In this document: piece by piece, positions 52,652 through 60,630 of the stretch | How the letters are laid out: every line of letters starts with the position of its first letter | How positions within the stretch are numbered: the stretch's first letter is position 1 | Assembly: GCF_020386615.1 (NCBI RefSeq) | Contig: NZ_CP077769.1 | Span: 6,497,501 to 6,561,500 of the forward strand | Reading direction: 5' to 3' | From: Chitinophaga pendula | Lineage (GTDB): Bacteria; Bacteroidota; Bacteroidia; Chitinophagales; Chitinophagaceae | DNA: 64,000 nucleotides | The notes under the pieces: generated by a model | Databases searched by the model: none | The model's input: the letters and a program-made list of their open reading frames with translations, nothing else | What the model was told of the DNA's origin: nothing | Translations under genes and position numbers: made by a program

Positions 52652-53551
52652 TTAGTATTTGTCGGCCAGGTGTTGCAGCATCGGGATGTGTGTGCTGACG
52701 ATCTGGCCTTGTTCGATCATAGCAGTTATGTCTGTGATAGCGACCCAGCGTAGTACTTCCAGGTCATCCGCCGGTGTGGGCGTGCCAAACAGCAGGTCGG
52801 TGCTGAACAAGGTGGTGATGATCTTATCGACTTCTGAGCGATAGCGCCAGTCGTCTACCAGGGTAGATAGTTCGTATTGCATGGCACTTATTTCCAGCGG
52901 GCCGCATTCTTCCTGTAGTTCACGGCGGGCAGCGCTGTCGAAACTGGTGTCTGTCGGGTCGGCAAAGCCGCCGGGCAGCCTCCAGGTGTCTTCGTTGGGT
53001 TTACGACCCAGCAGCAGCTCCTGTTTGTTATGCCGGAATACCGCGATATCTACCGTAGGGTATACCTTAGGATATTGGTTGTAAGTGTTGTAGATGATAC
53101 CGGCACGGAACTCCTCGGTATCGAATACCTTGTCGGCGATCGCTTCCCGCATTTCGGTGGCGTTATAGTCTTGCACCGGCGGCAACGCTGCCGTACTGAA
53201 ACGCCCGCTGTAATAAGGAATGAAGCTGTCCCGGCTACCATACAATACGAAACTTTCCTGCGGAAAACTGTTGAGCAACAGCTCGTCCAGCCGGTGCGAC
53301 CAGGCTTTGTCGCTACGCTGATCGCTTAGTGGCAGCACAATGATGTCGGGGAATAACTGTTTGATCATCCGCTCGCGGGTGTAATAGTCGAGCGGGTTTT
53401 TACGGCTGCCCTTCACCGGGCTCACCCCCAGCACAATGATCGTGCGGTTGTGTTGTTGTTTTACCTGGCGGATCAGTTCCAGGTGTCCTTCATGTAAAGA
53501 AGGAGTTTGAAAACGGGCAATAATAACGCCGGTTGGCTTAAGTGTAGTCAT
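52652..53551 (-). CDS. Bifunctional NMN adenylyltransferase / Nudix hydrolase
   Basis: A 299-residue protein. The N-terminal domain has TGVIIARFQTPSLHEGHLEL (about residues 7-26, the adenylyltransferase HxGH-type motif, here H-E-G-H) and GSRKNPLDYYTRERMIKQLF (about 48-67). The C-terminal domain is a Nudix fold, with PGGFADPTDTSFDSAA followed by RRELQEECG (about 192-216), in the spacing typical of NadM-Nudix enzymes. It forms NAD from NMN and ATP; the Nudix part may cleave ADP-ribose. It is the first gene of the NAD salvage operon, just downstream of a promoter with overlapping operators. Confidence 0.93.
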   Translation of the reverse strand: MTTLKPTGVIIARFQTPSLHEGHLELIRQVKQQHNRTIIVLGVSPVKGSRKNPLDYYTRERMIKQLFPDIIVLPLSDQRSDKAWSHRLDELLLNSFPQESFVLYGSRDSFIPYYSGRFSTAALPPVQDYNATEMREAIADKVFDTEEFRAGIIYNTYNQYPKVYPTVDIAVFRHNKQELLLGRKPNEDTWRLPGGFADPTDTSFDSAARRELQEECGPLEISAMQYELSTLVDDWRYRSEVDKIITTLFSTDLLFGTPTPADDLEVLRWVAITDITAMIEQGQIVSTHIPMLQHLADKY

Positions 53552-53562
53552 CGTTTCAACCG

Positions 53563-53637
53563 TTTTGTGTATTTATGACACAAATATAGATTAGCTTTCT
53601 GTGTGGTCCAAATATTTTTTGTATAAAATACACAAAA
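53563..53637 (-). promoter_or_regulatory. NAD-operon promoter with paired, inverted operator copies
   Basis: On the minus strand a TTG (plus 53609-53611), then exactly 20 nt, then TATATTTG (plus 53581-53588) match the Bacteroidetes TTG-N17-23-TAnnTTTG promoter. TTTTGTGTATTT at 53563-53574 recurs as its exact inverse AAATACACAAAA at 53626-53637, so the two copies bracket the promoter. Local palindromes also occur: TTTGTGT/ACACAAA (53564-53584) and TGTAT/ATACA (53620-53632). The NrtR-like regulator encoded upstream is the obvious candidate to bind here. Confidence 0.7.
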
Positions 53638-53933
53638 TACACCTGCACTGTGTTTAATATATTGTTTATCAGTATTTTAACTATTCGTGAACCGATTCTC
53701 CCCTATTGATCAAGCTATATTCCTGCTTAAGTGGTAGCCATAGATACGGGGGTATCTTACTCTCTAGCGCCGGGAGGCGATCCCGGTTGTTGCTGGCATT
53801 GGCCGGCAATTTTGCGGGTATACTGCGATGGGCTGACGCCGGCGGCCAATGCCGGTGCAAAGATGCTGCCAGTCCTGCGGCTAAGTCGTGGACATGCAGG
53901 TGGCAGGCGGGCAGGGTATGCCGTTTTGTGCAC
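53638..53933. other. Spacer between NrtR-like gene and NAD-operon promoter, with large hairpin
   Basis: GC-rich, with an inverted repeat GGCATTGGCC (53795-53804) / GGCCAATGCC (53844-53853) extended by GGC/GCC steps. Two overlapping rightward frames (starts 53706 and 53731) cover it, but neither has a recognisable family, ribosome site or protein-like composition. Confidence 0.5.
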
Positions 53934-54620
53934 TTATATCTCGAATGAGATGCCTTCTTGTTTGAGGCGGAAATATTCTTTTTCGTTGAAGCTGAATAAG
54001 GCAGCCGGTCGCCCTTGTGATGGCTGCTTCTGTTTCTCTTCCAGGTCTATCAGGATGCCCAGGTGGGCTATTTTCTTGCGGAAGTTGCGGCGGTCTATGG
54101 CTCTGTCGAGCAGGGTTTCATAGAGTTTTTCCAGGTCTACTATCGGGAATTTCTTGTCCAGCAGTTCGAAGCCGATCGGTTCATAACGGATCTTGGTGCG
54201 CAGGCGGCGTACGGCCAGGTCGATGATGTCGGCATGGTCGAAGCCAAGGTCGGGTAGTTCTTTGATGTTGAACCACTGCACATCTTCTACTTCTGTGCTG
54301 ACGGACAGTTTGAAGTTGGTAGGATTGACCAGTCCGAAATAGGCGACGGATACTACCCTGCCTCTGGGGTCGCGTTGTGGCAGCCCGAAGGTATAGAGTT
54401 GTTCGAGGTAGTTGATGTTTACGCTGGCTTCGTTCAGCAGCTTGCGGGTGACGGCTTCTTCCAGGGATTCGTTGTCTTTGACGAATCCACCGGGTAAGGC
54501 CCAGCTGTGCTGGAATGGCGGTATGGTCCGTTTGATGAGGAGTACGGATATATGTTCGCGGGCGGTGTAACCAAACACCACGGCGTCCACACTAAGTTTT
54601 ATTTCTTGTTCTATACTCAA
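53934..54620 (-). CDS. NrtR-like Nudix-domain transcriptional regulator
   Basis: A 228-residue protein. The N-terminal Nudix-like domain reads KLSVDAVVFGYTAREHISVL and ALPGGFVKDNESLEEAVTRK (about residues 41-60). The catalytic REUxEE part of the Nudix box is degenerate (RKLLNEASV), as expected for a sensor without hydrolase activity. The C-terminal winged helix-turn-helix (about 145-228) includes YEPIGFELLDKKFPIVDLEK and NFRKKIAHLGILID. NrtR proteins repress NAD synthesis genes and respond to ADP-ribose or NAD. Lying 382 bp upstream of the NAD salvage operon in the same direction, with paired operators at the promoter between, it is very probably the operon's repressor. Confidence 0.88.
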   Translation of the reverse strand: MSIEQEIKLSVDAVVFGYTAREHISVLLIKRTIPPFQHSWALPGGFVKDNESLEEAVTRKLLNEASVNINYLEQLYTFGLPQRDPRGRVVSVAYFGLVNPTNFKLSVSTEVEDVQWFNIKELPDLGFDHADIIDLAVRRLRTKIRYEPIGFELLDKKFPIVDLEKLYETLLDRAIDRRNFRKKIAHLGILIDLEEKQKQPSQGRPAALFSFNEKEYFRLKQEGISFEI

Positions 54621-54626
54621 GGCTGA

Positions 54627-55040
54627 TTAGCGCTTGTCTGCTTGTTTTAAATAATGCTCGATCTGTGTCGAGTCTTTATGCAGGTTGATAAAGAGCGGAT
54701 TTTTGGCCGGGTCGAACGCAATGATGGTATTTGCGCTCCAGGCATCCTCGGGTACAGGCAGCTCTATCAGTACTTCCTGGCCGTTGCTGCGGCGGAATAC
54801 CAGGCTGTCTTTAGCTGCCACATGGCGTACGAACTGATGCTTTTCCAGGAAGGCGATCAGCTGTTGCTGTTTTGCACGGATGGCGTCTACCAGACTATCA
54901 CCAGCAACGGGTTTGATGTTCCGGATCACATAACTTTTCTCCGCGACTACGTCGTATGCAGACGTGTCCGGTCCCTTACTACGGCTTTGATTACACGCGA
55001 ACAATATGATCGCGGCAGCAATGATGGTGACAATGCGCAT
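54627..55040 (-). CDS. Hypothetical lipoprotein
   Basis: A 137-residue protein starting MRIVTIIAAAIILFACNQSR, with a lipobox (LFAC). The rest is soluble, with DSLVFRRSNGQEVLIELPVP (about residues 77-96) and a helical end. No family is recognised. It is 6 nt upstream of the NrtR-like gene on the same strand and may be cotranscribed, but the functional link is unclear. An upstream TTG at 55049 is also in frame; the ATG is preferred. Confidence 0.65.
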   Translation of the reverse strand: MRIVTIIAAAIILFACNQSRSKGPDTSAYDVVAEKSYVIRNIKPVAGDSLVDAIRAKQQQLIAFLEKHQFVRHVAAKDSLVFRRSNGQEVLIELPVPEDAWSANTIIAFDPAKNPLFINLHKDSTQIEHYLKQADKR

Positions 55041-55088
55041 AACCTGCAAGGTATAAATTTTAGTCGTACATCACCAAGCCTTTTGCTA

Positions 55089-56711
55089 TTAAAACTGTAC
55101 GGGCAGCGTCTTTTCTATATTTCCCCGTTTGATCTTAACGGTTGTTTTGTCTCCTTTTTTGAAGCTAGCGAGGGCTTTCATGTAGGATTCCATATCGGAA
55201 ATGTTCAGGGTACCGAGTTGTAGGATGATATCGCCGGTAGCGAGGCCTGCTTTCTGGGCGGCTTTACCTTCGGATACGCCATCTACCCTGATACCGCCTT
55301 TGGTATAGGTGTAGTCGGGCATGATGCCCAGTGTTACGCTGAAGCGGGCGCCGGCGGTAGCCTGTTGTACTTCCCGGGTTTTGGTAAAGGCCAGTTTTGG
55401 CTGGTCATTAGCTTGAGCGATCAGGTCGTATATAAAGCGGATGATGGACAGTTCGCCTTCGTAGTTGATCTTGTCTGCATCGTCCGTTGGTTTGTGATAG
55501 TCTGCATGGCTGCCGGTGAAGAAGAACAGTACTGGTACTTCTTTACGATAAAAGGAAGTATGGTCGGAGGGGCCGGTGCCGGAGGAGTCGTAAGTTATTT
55601 TCAGGTTTTTGGGGGCTACCTGTAGTAGTGTACTCCAGGTGGGGGAAGTGCCGATGCCTCCTATCTGTAATCCTTTGGTAGCATCGAGGCGGCCTACCAT
55701 GTCCATGTTGATCATGAAGTTGGCCTGTTTGAGATCGATGGGGCTATGTTCTGTCAGGAACTTGGAGCCGAAGAGTCCCAGTTCTTCGCCGGAGAAGGCG
55801 GTGAACAGGTAGTTGTTATTGCGCAGTTTAGATCCTTTGATCATACGAGCCAGTTCCAGCAGGGCGGCGGTACCGCTGGCGTTGTCGTCGGCGCCGTTGT
55901 GGATGGCCTTGTCGTTTGGTGCGAGGGAGTTATGATCTTCTCCATAGCCCAGGTGGTCGTAGTGAGCGCCGATGATGATGGTTTTGTCAGCGCCATTGTC
56001 GATGTATCCGATTACGTTGGTGCCGGTGCGTTTGGTGGGTTTGAGGGCCACTTCCATGTTCACGACGAAGCTGTTGGCATCTTCTGCTCCGAGCAGTTTG
56101 CCCAGTTCATCGTTGGTCCATATGGCCGGTATACTCAGCGGGGTGGTATTTTCATTCAGCCATTGCCGTACTTCGGAAGGGGTTTCCTTGCCATTGAAGA
56201 ATATGACGCCGGTCGCCTGGTCTTTGACCGCTTCTTTTACTTGTTGCTGGTAGCGTTCGAGGGGTTTGGCGTGTGGGTTGCTGCCGATGAAATCTGCTAC
56301 GTCGATGAGCCAGATGTTCTCCGGTTCATTTACGTTGGGGATGATTTCGCCTTTTACGCGTTTGGCGGCGCTGAAGGGCAGCGGTATAAAATGTGTACCC
56401 GGTGTGTATTGTTTGTGATTGATGTCGAGTGTGGTAGCGGCATCGATGTCTTTCCCCTCTCTTACCAGGAATGTTTGCAGGTAGCCATCGTCGCCTTTGG
56501 GTTGAAGGCCGGCCTGTTTCATCTGTGCGGCGATGTAGGCGGCAGCGAGTTGCTCGCCGGCGGTGCCTGTACGGCGGCCTTCCAGGTTATCGGCAGCGAG
56601 ATAGTTAATATGGGATTGCAGGTTATTCAGCGCTTTACGGTCTGCTTTTTTCTGGGCTTGTACAGTAACGGTTGCCAATAGCAGTGGTAACAGCCAGGTG
56701 CTCTTTTTCAT
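55089..56711 (-). CDS. Secreted M28-family peptidase with PA and PDZ domains
   Basis: A 540-residue protein with a signal peptide (MKKSTWLLPLLLATVTVQAQ). A protease-associated (PA) domain occupies about residues 115-225. The M28 zinc centre is visible as IGAHYDHLGYG (His and Asp ligands, about 248-258), GADDNASGTAALLELARM (about 275-292), FSGEELGLFGSKF (catalytic and ligand Glu, about 306-318), MDMVGR and SDHTSFYRKEVPVLFF (final His ligand). The C-terminal PDZ domain begins near ITKGGIRVDGVSEGKAAQKA. It is an aminopeptidase of the periplasm or outer membrane. An in-frame ATG lies nine bases upstream. The long antisense frame on the plus strand is not credible. Confidence 0.92.
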   Translation of the reverse strand: MKKSTWLLPLLLATVTVQAQKKADRKALNNLQSHINYLAADNLEGRRTGTAGEQLAAAYIAAQMKQAGLQPKGDDGYLQTFLVREGKDIDAATTLDINHKQYTPGTHFIPLPFSAAKRVKGEIIPNVNEPENIWLIDVADFIGSNPHAKPLERYQQQVKEAVKDQATGVIFFNGKETPSEVRQWLNENTTPLSIPAIWTNDELGKLLGAEDANSFVVNMEVALKPTKRTGTNVIGYIDNGADKTIIIGAHYDHLGYGEDHNSLAPNDKAIHNGADDNASGTAALLELARMIKGSKLRNNNYLFTAFSGEELGLFGSKFLTEHSPIDLKQANFMINMDMVGRLDATKGLQIGGIGTSPTWSTLLQVAPKNLKITYDSSGTGPSDHTSFYRKEVPVLFFFTGSHADYHKPTDDADKINYEGELSIIRFIYDLIAQANDQPKLAFTKTREVQQATAGARFSVTLGIMPDYTYTKGGIRVDGVSEGKAAQKAGLATGDIILQLGTLNISDMESYMKALASFKKGDKTTVKIKRGNIEKTLPVQF

Positions 56712-56971
56712 CACGGTCATCTTATTTAGGTAAGAGTGGGGAATGGTTCACCCGGGCAAAATTAGGTAGTCGGCGGGGGATGACCAAAAGAACTAATTGT
56801 GAGATTGTTATGACAGCTGCAGTAATTACTTACAGGGGCTTTGTTGGCCTGTGTATGCGGATTGTAGAAAATGCAGCGTATAATTAACAGGGGGAATCAT
56901 TTAAGTACTATTTTTGCCGGGCCTGAAACGGAAGGGCCAAATAAAGTCTTACAACAAAGTCAAACTTACGT

Positions 56972-58060
56972 ATGAAAAATACACCATTTACGAACAAGCA
57001 CATCGCACTGGGCGCTAAGATGGCCGCCTTTGCAGGATACAACATGCCGATCTCCTATACAGGTATCAACGACGAGCATTTCTCCGTACGTACCAATGCA
57101 GGTGTATTTGATGTAAGTCACATGGGTGAGTTCATCCTGAAAGGAGAACATGCCTTGGACCTGATCCAGCGCGTGACCAGCAATGATGCTTCCAAACTGA
57201 CTGCCGGCAAGGCGCAATACAGCTGTCTGCCCAACGAGCAGGGCGGTATTGTGGATGACCTGCTGGTATATTGCCTGGAAGAGAACAAGGTGTATATGCT
57301 GGTCGTAAATGCGAGCAATATTGAGAAAGACTGGGAGTGGATCAGCCGTCATAATACCAAAGGGGTGGAAATGCATGATATTTCCGACAAGACCTGTCTG
57401 CTGGCTATCCAGGGCCCTAATGCTACCAGCATTCTGCAGCCGCTGACGGAGGTAGACCTGGTGAACCTGAAATACTATACTTTCGTGAAAGGTACTTTTG
57501 CAGGTGTAGACAATGTGGTCATCAGCGCTACCGGCTATACTGGTGCTGGTGGTATCGAGATCTATTTTGAAGAAAAAGACGGCGCTGCCGAAAAAATATG
57601 GGATGCTATTTTCGAAGCAGGTACGCCTAAAGGTCTGAAGCCGATCGGCCTCGGCGCCCGCGATACCCTGCGCCTGGAGATGGGCTTCTGTCTTTATGGT
57701 AACGATATCGACGACCGTACCTCTCCGCTGGAAGCCGGCCTGGGTTGGATCACCAAATTCAGCAAGGACTTCACTTCCAAATCGATCTTCGAAGCGCAGA
57801 AAGCGGATGGTGTAAAACAGAAACTGGTAGGTTTTGAAATGGTGGATAAAGGTATTCCCCGTCATGACTACGAGATCAAGGATGCACAAGGCAATGTAAT
57901 TGGCCGGGTAACGTCTGGTACACAATCTCCTTCTTTACAAAAAGCGATAGGGTTGGGTTATGTACAGACGCCTTTTGCCGCGCTGGATACAGAGATCTAT
58001 ATTGCCGTAAGAGATAAACAGCTGAAAGCCAAAGTGGTGAAAGTGCCATTTCTGAGCTAA
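56972..58060 (+). CDS. gcvT: Glycine cleavage system aminomethyltransferase (T protein)
   Basis: A 362-residue protein: [20 protein letters not shown], then [20 protein letters not shown] and DVSHMGEF, the classic T-protein N-terminus (residues 28-54). [18 protein letters not shown] (about 86-103), [13 protein letters not shown] (about 186-198), [19 protein letters not shown] (about 224-242, folate-binding) and RGVP-like RHDYEI near the end complete the signature. It takes the aminomethyl group from the H protein to tetrahydrofolate, giving methylenetetrahydrofolate and ammonia. The other glycine-cleavage genes are not in the window. It is followed by an extended hairpin terminator. Confidence 0.95.
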   Translation: MKNTPFTNKHIALGAKMAAFAGYNMPISYTGINDEHFSVRTNAGVFDVSHMGEFILKGEHALDLIQRVTSNDASKLTAGKAQYSCLPNEQGGIVDDLLVYCLEENKVYMLVVNASNIEKDWEWISRHNTKGVEMHDISDKTCLLAIQGPNATSILQPLTEVDLVNLKYYTFVKGTFAGVDNVVISATGYTGAGGIEIYFEEKDGAAEKIWDAIFEAGTPKGLKPIGLGARDTLRLEMGFCLYGNDIDDRTSPLEAGLGWITKFSKDFTSKSIFEAQKADGVKQKLVGFEMVDKGIPRHDYEIKDAQGNVIGRVTSGTQSPSLQKAIGLGYVQTPFAALDTEIYIAVRDKQLKAKVVKVPFLS

Positions 58061-58073
58061 TACAGCCAGGCAG

Positions 58074-58132
58074 GGGCTATAGGTTATAATATGATTTCTC
58101 TTTTTGGGAAGGGTATTATAATTTTATAGCCC
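58074..58132 (+). terminator. Extended hairpin after gcvT
   Basis: GGGCTATA (58074-58081) pairs with TATAGCCC (58125-58132), with an inner TTATAATA/TATTATAA stem. A T-rich loop region lies within. Confidence 0.55.
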
Positions 58133-58156
58133 TTCGTATTTTTAACCATATCTGCT

Positions 58157-58630
58157 ATGCCTACTATTCATTTAACGACCGTTATCTATGCGCCGCTGGA
58201 CAGGGTGTTTGATCTGAGCAGGAGTATTACCCTGCATAAGCGAAGCATGGAACACCGGCAGGAGGATGCTATCAAGGGCCGTACGAACGGCCTGATCGAA
58301 AATGGGGAGACGGTTACCTGGAGAGCACGTCACCTGGGGAAAATGAGAGAACTCACCATGAAGATCTCCGGCATGTTGCGTCCGGGTTATTTTTGCGACG
58401 AGATGGTGGATGGAGACTTCAGACATATCAAACATGAGCATTACTTTAAAGAGATAGAGAATGGTACTATTGCCATCGATATCATGGAGTTCAGCTCCCC
58501 TTATGGCCTACTGGGACGCCTGCTTGAAAAGTTTTACCTGACGACTTATATGACCCGGTTATTGCAGGAGCGTAACCTGGTGATCAAAGAATTCGCGGAA
58601 AGCGAAAAATGGAGAGTAATATTAGACTAA
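58157..58630 (+). CDS. SRPBCC-family protein (START-like cyclase/dehydrase fold)
   Basis: A 157-residue protein starting MPTIHLTTVIYAPLDRVFDL, the SRPBCC N-terminus (charged strand, then AxxDxVFDL). VTWRARHLGKMRELTMKISG and YFCDEMVDGDFRHIKHEHYF match the CoxG/cyclase-like strand pattern of Bacteroidetes members. It has a hydrophobic cavity fold without catalytic residues visible and may bind or chaperone a lipid or cofactor. It sits between gcvT and the comB gene, which it precedes by 41 nt; a shared transcript is possible. Confidence 0.8.
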   Translation: MPTIHLTTVIYAPLDRVFDLSRSITLHKRSMEHRQEDAIKGRTNGLIENGETVTWRARHLGKMRELTMKISGMLRPGYFCDEMVDGDFRHIKHEHYFKEIENGTIAIDIMEFSSPYGLLGRLLEKFYLTTYMTRLLQERNLVIKEFAESEKWRVILD

Positions 58631-58671
58631 GTCACCATTGCCGGTGCTATTTTTATCAATAATTGTGTGGT

Positions 58672-59397
58672 ATGACAGTAAACAAAAAGCCATCACTGGA
58701 AGTATGCTTATCCCCAGCCTTATTGCATCTGTATGATGTAAAGAACAGCGTAGTGGTGATCATTGACGTATTAAGAGCGACTTCCACCATTTGTACGGCG
58801 TTGTATAACGGGGCTGCCCGTGTGATACCGGTGTCCGGTGTAGAGGATTGTATCCGTATAGGGGCAGACCTGGGAGGTATCACCGCTGGTGAGCGGGACG
58901 GGCAGATCGCACCGGGCCTGGAACATGGCAACTCTCCCTATGAGTATCCCCGCGAATTTGTGGAAGACAAAACGCTGGTACTGACCACCACCAACGGTAC
59001 TAAGCTATTACATATGGCCAAGGATGCCGTTGATATCATCACCGGTTCCTTTCCCAATATATCCGCTGTCTGCGAGTACCTGGTGCAGCGGCAGCAAAAC
59101 GTGATCCTGGGTTGTGCGGGCTGGAAAGACCGGGTGAATATGGAGGACACGCTTTTCGCCGGGGCAGTAGTCAACCGTATCCGGGAGCACTTTTCCGTGA
59201 GCTGTGATTCTGCTATGGCTGCCGAAACATTATATCATGCTGCCAAAGCCGACCTTTTCGGGTTTATGCAGCAGGCCTCTCACTTCCAACGCCTCTCCCG
59301 GTACGGCCTGGAGAAGGATATCCGTTATTGCCTTACTTCCGATACCGCCAACATACTGCCGATCTTCCACAAAGGCGAACTGGTTGCCCATCGTTAA
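58672..59397 (+). CDS. comB: 2-phosphosulfolactate phosphatase family protein (ComB)
   Basis: A 241-residue protein with VVVIIDVLRATSTICTALYN (about residues 27-46), the ComB signature DVxRAxT, followed by AGERDGQIAPGLEHGNSPYE (about 83-102), LTTTNGTKLLH (about 114-124) and CAGWKDRVNMEDTLFAG (about 154-170). ComB removes phosphate from 2-phosphosulfolactate. In archaea this leads to coenzyme M; in bacteria it probably serves sulfolactate metabolism. No comA, comC or related genes are nearby. An in-frame TTG at 58663 is possible but the ATG is used. A strong terminator and the large 11-bp repeat array follow. Confidence 0.88.
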   Translation: MTVNKKPSLEVCLSPALLHLYDVKNSVVVIIDVLRATSTICTALYNGAARVIPVSGVEDCIRIGADLGGITAGERDGQIAPGLEHGNSPYEYPREFVEDKTLVLTTTNGTKLLHMAKDAVDIITGSFPNISAVCEYLVQRQQNVILGCAGWKDRVNMEDTLFAGAVVNRIREHFSVSCDSAMAAETLYHAAKADLFGFMQQASHFQRLSRYGLEKDIRYCLTSDTANILPIFHKGELVAHR

Positions 59398-59435
59398 TAA
59401 ATAATTGACAATCATCTTATTAGACACTTTATTTG

Positions 59436-59466
59436 TTGCAATCGACTGTTTATCAGTCGGTTGCAA
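59436..59466 (+). terminator. Hairpin after comB
   Basis: TTGCAATCGACTG (59436-59448) pairs with CAGTCGGTTGCAA (59454-59466), with one T-G pair and a 5-nt loop. There is no T tract; the repeat array starts 6 nt later. Confidence 0.55.
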
Positions 59467-59471
59467 CTACC

Positions 59472-59636
59472 TTGTATAAGCGTTGTATAAGCATCCTATA
59501 AGCGTTGTATAAGCATTGTATAAGCCAGCTATAGTCAGGCTATAGTGATCCTATAGTCATTGTATAACCTGGGATATGCTTACCTTATACAACAGTTATA
59601 CGAATGTTATACGAATGATACAGGAGAGCTATAGGA
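59472..59636 (+). repeat. 11-bp periodic TATA-core repeat array, 15 units
   Basis: 165 bases divide exactly into fifteen 11-base units such as TTGTATAAGCG, TTGTATAAGCA, TCCTATAAGCG, GGCTATAGTGA, CAGTTATACGA and GAGCTATAGGA. The TATA-like core stays in phase throughout, although flanking bases drift and the orientation of the core seems to switch in the middle (GTATAAG on the left, CTTATAC/GTTATAC on the right). The final 28 bases are identical to the inverse of 3749-3776. It fills the space between the comB hairpin and the next start codon (24 nt later). Confidence 0.9.
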
Positions 59637-59660
59637 TGGCTTTCCTGAAAAACACCTGAT

Positions 59661-60464
59661 ATGACCCATTTTATCTGCAATGCCTGCGGCGTACAATATG
59701 CCGCTACCGATACTGTACCGGCCCGGTGTCCTATCTGTGAGGACGAGCGGCAGTATGTGCCACCCGGTGGTCAGACCTGGACTACACTGGAGCAGGTGCG
59801 TCAGCGGCACCGGAACATCATTGAGCTGGTAGCACCGGACCTCTATGCGATCTACAGTACGCCGGACTTCGCGATCGGTCAGCGGGCCCATCTGGTGATA
59901 TCGCCCGGCGGCAATGTGTTATGGGATTGTGTGGCCAACCTGGATGCGTCTACTATTAGCATTATCCGTCAGCTGGGAGGTATTAAAGCGATGGCGATCT
60001 CTCACCCGCATTATTTCTCTACGATTGTGGAGTGGGGTAAAACATTCGGGGCGCCGGTGTATGTACACGCCGCGGATGCGCAATGGCTGGGACGCCGGGA
60101 CAACACAGTGATCCGGCTTTGGGAAGGGGCCTCGCAGCCTTTGTGGGACGGTATGCAGCTGGTATGGTGTGGCGGCCATTTTGAGGGGGCCAATGTATTG
60201 CACTGGCCGGCGGCATCGGCGGGTCAGGGAGCACTGCTGGTAGGTGATGTGATACAGGTATCCACCGACCGGAAAACGGTTTCTTTTATGTACAGTTACC
60301 CTAACAACATCCCCTTGCGTAAGCTGGACATTTTACAGATCGAGGCGGCGGTACAACCCTTTGCGTATGATGCGATGTATGGTGCTTTTGGAAAATATAT
60401 TGTCCATAATGCTAAACAGGCGATGGCCTATTCGGTACAGCGTTATCTGAAAATATACGAATAG
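59661..60464 (+). CDS. MBL-fold protein with rubredoxin-like zinc ribbon at the N-terminus
   Basis: A 267-residue protein. The first 30 residues hold CNACGVQY and CPICEDER, two CxxC pairs (about residues 6-9 and 23-26) like a rubredoxin or zinc ribbon. The rest is a metallo-beta-lactamase fold: GQRAHLVISPGGNVLWDCV (about 73-91), the His motif IKAMAISHPHYFSTIVEWG (SHPHYF in place of HxHxDH), CGGHFEGANVLHW (about 172-184) and LLVGDVIQVSTD (about 194-205). The HPHY variation means the usual di-metal site is altered, so activity is uncertain. It is monocistronic or read with nothing upstream but the repeat array. Confidence 0.82.
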   Translation: MTHFICNACGVQYAATDTVPARCPICEDERQYVPPGGQTWTTLEQVRQRHRNIIELVAPDLYAIYSTPDFAIGQRAHLVISPGGNVLWDCVANLDASTISIIRQLGGIKAMAISHPHYFSTIVEWGKTFGAPVYVHAADAQWLGRRDNTVIRLWEGASQPLWDGMQLVWCGGHFEGANVLHWPAASAGQGALLVGDVIQVSTDRKTVSFMYSYPNNIPLRKLDILQIEAAVQPFAYDAMYGAFGKYIVHNAKQAMAYSVQRYLKIYE

Positions 60465-60540
60465 AAATCCTATCGAATTGAAGACCAGTAGCTTCCGATT
60501 TAATGGCCGCAGCACGTGCGTCTATTTAGGAATTTCTGCT

Positions 60541-60548
60541 TACTTTTG
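60541..60548 (+). promoter_or_regulatory. -7 box TACTTTTG before the SNF2 helicase gene
   Basis: An exact TAnnTTTG match, 82 nt before the ATG at 60631. Confidence 0.45.
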
Positions 60549-60630
60549 TGGATTGCCTTTTTACCAGCTGCTAAATATTTTAGTTTCCGTAACCCTTGGC
60601 TGGTAAAGAAAAGTAGGCAACGAACCGGAT

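Noticed and set aside
49531..53551. Phage-type NAD reconstitution (anti-defence) module
   Set aside because: The phosphoribosyltransferase/adenylyltransferase pair resembles such modules, but the NrtR-like regulator, the Nudix fusion and housekeeping surroundings fit an ordinary chromosomal salvage operon.
53706..54123. Overlapping rightward frames in the NrtR upstream spacer
   Set aside because: Rich in Arg, Gly, Cys and Trp with no family resemblance; they run into the antisense of the NrtR-like gene and span a large hairpin.
55746..56681. A 311-codon open frame on the plus strand
   Set aside because: It is antisense to the well-supported M28 peptidase gene and its composition is that of a reverse-strand shadow with no recognisable motif.
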